Positions 22,721 through 27,348 of a DNA stretch of 27,348 bases are shown here, piece after piece; positions within the stretch are counted from its first letter, which is position 1, and the number at the start of each line of letters is the position of its first letter. The stretch is from SZUA-448 sp045627185 (GTDB taxonomy: Bacteria > Bacillota > Clostridia > Lachnospirales > Lachnospiraceae), in assembly GCA_045627185.1 (NCBI GenBank), contig JAZQNE010000061.1:1-27348 (forward strand), in the 5' to 3' direction. Made by a program: the position numbers and the translations under genes. The notes beneath the pieces were generated by a model. The model was not told the origin of the DNA and made no database searches. It was given only the letters and a program-made list of their open reading frames with translations.

Positions 22721-24382
22721 TCATTCAACGGAAACAACATAATAGTAGATAGGCTGGTTGCCCGCGTGTACTTCAACATCACAGTCGGGATGTGCTTCTT
22801 CAAGCATTGCTGCAAGTTCATCCGCCTGATCCTCAGTAACATCTTCGCCGTAATAGATGCTGATAAGTTCCGAATCTTCATCAACAAGCTTCTTAACCAT
22901 CTCAGCAGTAGTTTCTGCAATTTCAGAACCGACAGCAAGAATACCGTGATCGCCAACACCCATGATATCGTTTGTCTTAATATCAAAGCCGTCAATTGAT
23001 GTATCACGTACGGCATATGTAACCTGACCGGTCTTTACGGCATCCATGGCATCCTTCATGTTCTCAAGATTGTCTTCAGCCGAACCTTCGGGATCAAAAC
23101 CGATAAGAGCCGAAATTCCCTGAGGAATATTCTTTGAAGGAACAACAACAATGTTCTTGTCCTCAGTCATGCTCTTTGCCTGCTGTGCAGCAAGAATGAT
23201 GTTCTTGTTGTTAGGAAGAATGTAGATAACATCTGCATTGATTTTTGCAATCGCGTTAAGCATATCTTCCGTACTCGGGTTCATGGTCTGGCCGCCCTCA
23301 ATAATAACGTCAACGCCAAGACTCTTGAAAATATCATTAATGCCCTGTCCGATTGATACTGCAATGAATCCGTTATCCTTCTTGGGACCTGCGGGAGCGG
23401 GAGCTGCGGGAGCTTCGGTCTGCATTTCCTTAAGAAGTTTCTCATTATGCTCCTCACGCATGTTATCAATCTTCATACGTGAAAGACTGCCGTATGTGAG
23501 TGCTTTCTGAATAGCAAGACCGGGATCATTTGTATGAACATGAACCTTAACGATGGAATCATCGGATACAACTACAAGCGAGTCACCTATTGATTCAAGG
23601 TAAGCCTTGAATTTTTCTTCAATCTGCTCATTATAAGGCTTTTCAAGGTTAATAATGAACTCTGTGCAATACCCGAACTTGATATCGGATGTAGAGATGT
23701 TCTCTGAGCTCATTCGTGTTGCAGCGCCGGTTCCGGATGCAGCAACGGGTTTGAAATCAACTTCTTTTCCAAGAAGTGCATCATATGCACCCTGCATAAC
23801 GGTAAGAAGTCCCTGGCCGCCTGAATCTACAACGCCTGCTTCTTTAAGAACGGGAAGAAGTTCGGGAGTATAATCAAGAACATCCTTCATGTGTCTTAAA
23901 ATTTCACTACCGAATGCAACAAGATCATCTGTCTCGCTTACAAGCTCGGAAGCCTTCTCAGCACCGCCCTTTGCAACCGTAAGAATTGTACCTTCCTTCG
24001 GTTTCATAACTGCCTTGTAAGCAGTCTCAACAGCTTTCTGGAAAGCATTTGCCATGGTGATAACATCAATTTCATCAACTGTAGCAATTTCCTTGCAGAA
24101 ACCGCGGAACAACTGTGAAAGGATAACGCCCGAGTTACCTCTTGCGCCGCAGAGAGAACCGTTAGAGATGCTCTTTGCAAGCTGTGCCATTGAAGGATTC
24201 TCAAGACGTGCAACATCATTAGCGGCAGACATGATTGTCATGGTCATGTTCGTACCGGTATCACCGTCGGGAACAGGGAAAACATTTAATTCATTAATAA
24301 CTTCTTTTTGTGCCTCAATATTCTTAGCAGCAGCAAGAAAACATTTCTGCAGCTGTACGGCATTGATTGTTTTAATAACCAC
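22721..24382 (-). CDS. fakA: Fatty acid kinase, ATP-binding subunit FakA (YloV; DhaL/DAK2 domain)
   Basis: About 553 residues. FakA phosphorylates fatty acids that are presented by a FakB (DegV) protein, for entry into phospholipid synthesis. The N-terminal DhaL domain carries PDGDTGTN (about 38-45), whose Asp residues bind Mg-ATP, GARGNSG (about 79-85), and DSGGQGL (about 186-192). An Ala/Pro-rich linker near 325-335 leads to the C-terminal DegV-like half, which ends in the typical YYYVVSVE. I chose GTG at 24382 with GGAGG 8 bases upstream; the TTG at 24388 is too close to it. It follows the Gls24-like gene by 14 bases. No fakB is in the window; it is usually encoded elsewhere. Confidence 0.93.
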   Translation of the reverse strand: MVIKTINAVQLQKCFLAAAKNIEAQKEVINELNVFPVPDGDTGTNMTMTIMSAANDVARLENPSMAQLAKSISNGSLCGARGNSGVILSQLFRGFCKEIATVDEIDVITMANAFQKAVETAYKAVMKPKEGTILTVAKGGAEKASELVSETDDLVAFGSEILRHMKDVLDYTPELLPVLKEAGVVDSGGQGLLTVMQGAYDALLGKEVDFKPVAASGTGAATRMSSENISTSDIKFGYCTEFIINLEKPYNEQIEEKFKAYLESIGDSLVVVSDDSIVKVHVHTNDPGLAIQKALTYGSLSRMKIDNMREEHNEKLLKEMQTEAPAAPAPAGPKKDNGFIAVSIGQGINDIFKSLGVDVIIEGGQTMNPSTEDMLNAIAKINADVIYILPNNKNIILAAQQAKSMTEDKNIVVVPSKNIPQGISALIGFDPEGSAEDNLENMKDAMDAVKTGQVTYAVRDTSIDGFDIKTNDIMGVGDHGILAVGSEIAETTAEMVKKLVDEDSELISIYYGEDVTEDQADELAAMLEEAHPDCDVEVHAGNQPIYYYVVSVE

Positions 24383-24396
24383 TTTCAAGTCCTCCT

Positions 24397-24762
24397 TCAG
24401 TCAATAGCACGAACGCCTTCAACGTAAACGTTAACAGCTTCCACAAACATGCCGGTAAGCTCGCTTACCTTGTACTTAACGTTTTCGATGAGGTTTTCAG
24501 CAACCGCTGAAATGCTTACACCATACGATACGATGATGTGCAGATTGATCGTGATTTTATCGTCATTGATAATTACTTTTACGCCCTGATTCAGGTTTTC
24601 AAGCTTAAGAAGCTTTGTAATTCCGTCTTTAACACTTATTGCAGCCATACCTACAACACCAAAGCATTCAACTGCTGCTGAGCCTGCGCACTTTGCAATA
24701 ACATCCGTGTTAACAAGAACTTCACCAAGCTTAGTATCCATTGTTTTGTTTGTTGTACCCAT
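24397..24762 (-). CDS. Asp23/Gls24-family protein (YloU-like)
   Basis: 121 residues, a small soluble Asp23/Gls24 domain protein. The middle has AAVECFGVVGMA and the C-terminal half has DDKITINLHIIVSYGVSI and ENLIENVKYKVSELTG, matching the family throughout. Members help maintain the cell envelope under stress and are conserved next to fakA, although their biochemical role is unclear. AAGGA is placed 8 bases before the ATG. It is the first gene of the operon. Confidence 0.93.
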   Translation of the reverse strand: MGTTNKTMDTKLGEVLVNTDVIAKCAGSAAVECFGVVGMAAISVKDGITKLLKLENLNQGVKVIINDDKITINLHIIVSYGVSISAVAENLIENVKYKVSELTGMFVEAVNVYVEGVRAID

Positions 24763-24799
24763 ATAATTATTCCTTTCTCTTTGATGAATAACCTTGTTA

Positions 24800-24827
24800 A
24801 TTATACTATAAATCGTGAAAAACGCAA
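24800..24827 (-). promoter_or_regulatory. Promoter of the gls24-like/fakA operon
   Basis: Minus-strand TTGCGT (24822-24827), 16-base spacer, TATAAT (24800-24805). The start is predicted near 24793, about 30 bases before the ATG. Confidence 0.75.
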
Positions 24828-24945
24828 GTTATTTCTACTTCGAGCCCCTTTCGCATCCAATTCCTTCCTGAATTTTCCCTATGTTTCAACGATGAAGTCT
24901 GAAGAGGCATATATTATTAACCGCAAAGAGCAGGTTCCGACACTC

Positions 24946-25034
24946 ACTTTGGTGCTCATTGGCTTTCGCATTATTACTGCGCCAAAGTAAAAACAGGCTG
25001 TTAACCCACATAAAGCAGTAATAATGTGAAAGCC
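24946..25034 (+). repeat. Two overlapping, mutually exclusive hairpins in the spacer left of the IS
   Basis: Hairpin A pairs 24946-24955 with 24979-24988 (10 bp, one G-T). Hairpin B pairs 24961-24980 with 25015-25034 (20 bp, one G-T). They share 24979-24980, so only one can form at a time. In both, the odd pair is a wobble only if the RNA is plus strand, and a mismatch if minus. The gene-free stretch 24763-25240 otherwise holds the minus-strand gls24-like promoter and the left IS end; no gene is supported in it. Confidence 0.6.
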
Positions 25035-25079
25035 AAAAAGACTAAAAAAAGGGGCTGTAAAAAAACAGCCACTAAAAAT

Positions 25080-25118
25080 CTCGTAACCGAGGCATAAGTC
25101 TTGGTTACGAGTTTTTTT
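25080..25118. terminator. Hairpin terminator inside the left IS end
   Basis: Arms CTCGTAACC (25080-25088) and GGTTACGAG (25103-25111) followed by seven Ts on the plus strand. On the minus strand ATTTTT follows. It would end the transposase transcript and stop plus-strand transcripts entering the element. Confidence 0.75.
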
Positions 25119-25240
25119 GTTGTTATCATAGCACTTCTGTTTGTTTTTATTATTTTGCAGCTGATACTTATGTTTTTAGCGTACTTAAACTTAGCCCTTT
25201 CGTTAAAGGACCCTATACAATCGTATTCCTTGCTTATTTC

Positions 25241-26821
25241 TTATGCTGCAAGTGTCACTCGATTTTTCTTGTTATGATATTTATAAAGGTTAAAAGCACA
25301 TGAAATCAGTGTCAGTTCAAGAATTACACCCTTTTCGCCTCTTCTAAAAAGTCTTTTATAAGATCTGTCCCACTTGATTACTCCAAATGTACCTTCTGAC
25401 TGAATGCTTCTGTTCATACACAGAAGGGCTCCGTGGATAGATTCCAGGTTTTCTACCACCTCTTTGTGGAAAGATGAGAGCTCTTGATTCATTCTTATTG
25501 TTCTGTTGCCGGTAGCCTTACAATACTTATCTTTTAACGGGCAGCCGGTACAATCTTCACATTCATATATTTCTTCAGTGCGACCATATTTGTTGCCACG
25601 GACATGTTGATTCTTTTTTAATACAAACCTTTTGCCACCTGGACAGATCGGCTGGCCGGACTCATCTCGTTTGAAATTTACTGCCCTGAAAGGATCATTG
25701 TGATATTTCTCATTCCTGGTCTCTTTTTCAAACATGGTAAACTTCATATATTTCTTGATACCGCGCTCTTCACAGTAAAGGTAATTATTATAGGAACCAT
25801 AACCGGCGTCAGCCACAGGGTACTCTGGATAAAAACCGTACTGTTTTTTAAATTTCTCCATAAGCGGTACGAAACAATCCATATCTGATGCGTAGGGTTT
25901 AACATCAACAACTGCTATATATTCATCACAAACACCGGCTTGAAGGTTATAGGCGGGCAACAGCTGGTCATTGCCCATATAATCGCGCTTTACTCTCATA
26001 AATGTTGCATCTTGGTCCGTTTTGGAATAGCTGTTCCTCACGTCGCCGCAGATTTCGATATGTTCAGCATATTTCTTTAATCTCTCAAGATAACCGCAAA
26101 GTTCTTGATATATACGCTGTTCAGGGCTTTTTCTATGCCCTGAGCCTGTTTTAAATGCGGCCGGATCCAGTCCTGTAACAGATTTATATTTGTTGATTAT
26201 CTCCTCAAGATATTCAATGGCGTACTCATCACGCTTTTCAATAGCAATTCCTTGAAAAGACAAACCTGCATTAATAGTATCAATGGTTGCTGAAATCTTT
26301 TCAAAGACTCTGGTGCGATTAGTCAGACATGACTTCTTCCAAACCCAGGTATAACGGTTTGCGTTTGCCTCCATTTTTGTGCCATCGATATAAAGATGGT
26401 TTAAATCAACGGATTCTTTTTCGAAGATATAGCTATTGATATCATTAAAAAGCTCTTCAATTGATGTGGCCAGTTCGTTGCGTATAAAGTTACCGATTGT
26501 GGCATGAGAAGGTGCGGGCATATCGTCTAAAAGATACATAAATCTTATGTCTGTACGACAAAGCTTTTCTATACTCCTTAGCGAAGAAACACCATGTTCC
26601 ATAAAAGCGAAGAGTACAACCTTAAGGAGTTTAATTGAATCACATTTGGGGCGACCTGTTTTGTAGTCCTTCTCTACAAAATATTTTGATAAGTCAATGC
26701 AATCCATAACCTCACAGAAAGTATATACCGGGTCAGAAATATCAATAATTTTTTCGATTTCTAATGGTAATTTCAACTGCCTAGCTGTATAATTACCATT
26801 GATATTTTTAGTTAGTCGCAT
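25241..26821 (-). CDS. IS1182-family transposase
   Basis: 526 residues, intact. The DDE triad is visible: D146 in LYIDGTKMEANANRY, D338 in PVADAGYGSYNNY, and E476 in QSEGTFGVIKWDRSYKR. A Cys cluster at 421-434 (CEDCTGCPLKDKYC) is the family's probable zinc-binding insertion. The N-terminal region (SLRSIEKLCRTDIRFMYLL, then PSHATIGNFIR) is the DUF772-type domain of this family. No Shine-Dalgarno precedes the ATG, and a promoter -10 lies only six bases away from the start codon, so the message may be leaderless. Confidence 0.95.
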   Translation of the reverse strand: MRLTKNINGNYTARQLKLPLEIEKIIDISDPVYTFCEVMDCIDLSKYFVEKDYKTGRPKCDSIKLLKVVLFAFMEHGVSSLRSIEKLCRTDIRFMYLLDDMPAPSHATIGNFIRNELATSIEELFNDINSYIFEKESVDLNHLYIDGTKMEANANRYTWVWKKSCLTNRTRVFEKISATIDTINAGLSFQGIAIEKRDEYAIEYLEEIINKYKSVTGLDPAAFKTGSGHRKSPEQRIYQELCGYLERLKKYAEHIEICGDVRNSYSKTDQDATFMRVKRDYMGNDQLLPAYNLQAGVCDEYIAVVDVKPYASDMDCFVPLMEKFKKQYGFYPEYPVADAGYGSYNNYLYCEERGIKKYMKFTMFEKETRNEKYHNDPFRAVNFKRDESGQPICPGGKRFVLKKNQHVRGNKYGRTEEIYECEDCTGCPLKDKYCKATGNRTIRMNQELSSFHKEVVENLESIHGALLCMNRSIQSEGTFGVIKWDRSYKRLFRRGEKGVILELTLISCAFNLYKYHNKKNRVTLAA

Positions 26822-26826
26822 AATTA

Positions 26827-26835
26827 ATTATATCA
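26827..26835 (-). promoter_or_regulatory. Extended -10 promoter of the transposase
   Basis: Minus-strand TGATATAAT (26827-26835): TATAAT preceded by TGA. No good -35 is seen. The predicted start falls on or within one base of the ATG at 26821. Confidence 0.5.
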
Positions 26836-26871
26836 AAAAATCGCTGAAACCTCACGGTCTCAGCGATTTTT
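26836..26871. terminator. Hairpin guarding the transposase start
   Basis: Arms AAAAATCGCTGA (26836-26847) and TCAGCGATTTTT (26860-26871), with three further inner pairs after one mismatch and a TCAC loop. On the minus strand it is followed by a T-run directly before the -10, so transcripts entering from outside would stop before the transposase gene. On the plus strand TTCTTTT follows. Confidence 0.7.
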
Positions 26872-26934
26872 CTTTTAAGGGAGTTTTTTTACAGCCCCTT
26901 TTTTGTAATTGGAAACATAGAGTGATAGGTTAGT

Positions 26935-26955
26935 GTGAAAAAAGGACTTTTTCAC
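26935..26955. promoter_or_regulatory. Dyad upstream of the ABC transporter promoter, possible operator
   Basis: Arms GTGAAAAA (26935-26942) and TTTTTCAC (26948-26955), spacer AGGAC. The dyad ends five bases before the -35. Its position suits a regulator site, but no regulator gene is in view. Confidence 0.4.
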
Positions 26956-26960
26956 ATCCA

Positions 26961-26989
26961 TTGACTGAAGAGCGAAAGTACTATAAAAT
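26961..26989 (+). promoter_or_regulatory. Promoter of the ABC transporter gene
   Basis: TTGACT (26961-26966), 17-base spacer, TAAAAT (26984-26989). The start is predicted near 26996, about 50 bases before the ATG. Confidence 0.7.
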
Positions 26990-27044
26990 AAAGTGTGGTT
27001 TCAAAACGAAAAGTGTAATTTATGCACGACGAGGCGAGTAAAAA

Positions 27045-27348
27045 ATGGTTCTAGAGATTAAGGATTTTACACAGAAATACAATGACAAGGTTGCAGTCGA
27101 GAACCTTTCCTTGACAGTTGATGAGGGAGAAATATTTGGATTTATCGGCCATAATGGGGCAGGAAAATCTACTACTATTAAGTCTATTGTAGGCATTCTT
27201 CCAGTAGAGGAGGGAGAGATCATCATAGATGGTAATCCTATTGCTACTAGGAGAAAGGTATGCCAGAAACTGTGCGCATACATTCCAGATAACCCTGATT
27301 TGTATGAATATATGACAGGCATTGGATATATCAATTTTATTGCAGATA
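27045..27348 (+). CDS. ABC transporter ATP-binding protein (5' part only)
   Basis: The first 101 residues of an ABC ATPase; the gene runs off the right edge. VLEIKDFTQKYNDKVAVENL is a typical opening, Walker A is GHNGAGKST (about 35-43), and the Q-loop position has PDNPDLYEYMTG, as in CcmA/NatA-type exporter ATPases. It would power a membrane partner, presumably encoded beyond the window. The ATG at 27045 has GAGG about 10 bases upstream. It is the only plus-strand gene and looks more AT-rich than the minus-strand genes. Confidence 0.92.
   Translation, partial: MVLEIKDFTQKYNDKVAVENLSLTVDEGEIFGFIGHNGAGKSTTIKSIVGILPVEEGEIIIDGNPIATRRKVCQKLCAYIPDNPDLYEYMTGIGYINFIAD

Larger units (their letters stand above)
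25045..26904 (-). mobile_element. IS1182-family insertion sequence, complete
   Basis: About 1.86 kb. Terminal inverted repeats at 25045-25066 and 26883-26904 match over all 22 bases (A-run, GGGGCTGT, A-run, C). One transposase gene fills the inside, on the minus strand. Hairpin terminators lie just inside both ends. No clear target duplication flanks it, and the exact outer base is uncertain because the ends are A-runs. Confidence 0.88.

Noticed and set aside
24781..24990. 69-codon plus-strand ORF left of the IS
   Set aside because: No ribosome site, no recognisable protein features, and its start overlaps the minus-strand gls24-like promoter. The hairpins explain the region better.
27022..27054. 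Ten-codon upstream ORF overlapping the ABC transporter start (MHDEASKKWF)
   Set aside because: No ribosome site and no regulatory pattern in its codons. An overlap of this kind is easily due to chance.
1..27348. Search for tRNA genes, CRISPR arrays and toxin-antitoxin or phage-defence modules
   Set aside because: No cloverleaf, regular repeat-spacer pattern, or recognisable defence gene set was found.

Overview
The window reads as chromosome of a Gram-positive, anaerobic clostridium, most likely Lachnospiraceae or a near relative. The evidence is a 2-oxoacid:ferredoxin oxidoreductase operon, the Firmicutes Gls24 (YloU) - FakA (YloV) - RecG block, strong AGGAGG-type ribosome sites with some GTG starts, moderate GC, and an IS1182-family element. 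Nearly all genes lie on the minus strand, so expression runs from high to low coordinates. Only the truncated ABC transporter gene at the right edge is on the plus strand. I saw no tRNA, rRNA or CRISPR array.

Right edge (24.8-27.3 kb): a plus-strand ABC transporter ATPase with its own promoter and a dyad just upstream; an intact IS1182-family element (about 25045-26904) with 22-bp inverted ends; and a spacer with two overlapping, mutually exclusive hairpins. Next, reading leftward, a promoter drives the Gls24-like protein and the fatty acid kinase FakA. A terminator follows that overlaps the start point of the recG promoter.

Middle (13.1-20.6 kb): a CbbX/SpoVK-type AAA+ ATPase heads what looks like one operon: a large GT-C-like membrane protein, a family 2 glycosyltransferase, a DUF2298 ('YYY') membrane protein and an unrecognised 58-residue single-pass membrane protein. 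It ends at a strong hairpin terminator. I read it as an uncharacterised lipid-linked glycosylation cassette. Below it, 10.4-13.0 kb holds the most unusual single gene, a Tet(M)/EF-G-like ribosomal GTPase fused to a YacP/Rae1-like NYN ribonuclease domain. An alpha/beta hydrolase is coupled to it.

Left (0-9.5 kb): a seven-helix membrane protein resembling a degenerate intramembrane protease; a secreted transglutaminase-like protein; an orphan MinD/ParA-type ATPase whose promoter is overlaid by a 33-bp near-palindrome; and a catabolic operon of ferredoxin, alpha, beta and gamma 2-oxoacid oxidoreductase subunits, an XRE-cupin regulator and a truncated acyl-CoA synthetase. This operon plausibly interconverts 2-oxoacids, acyl-CoA and free acids with reduced ferredoxin.

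All calls come from reading the sequence. No database search or folding program was run.
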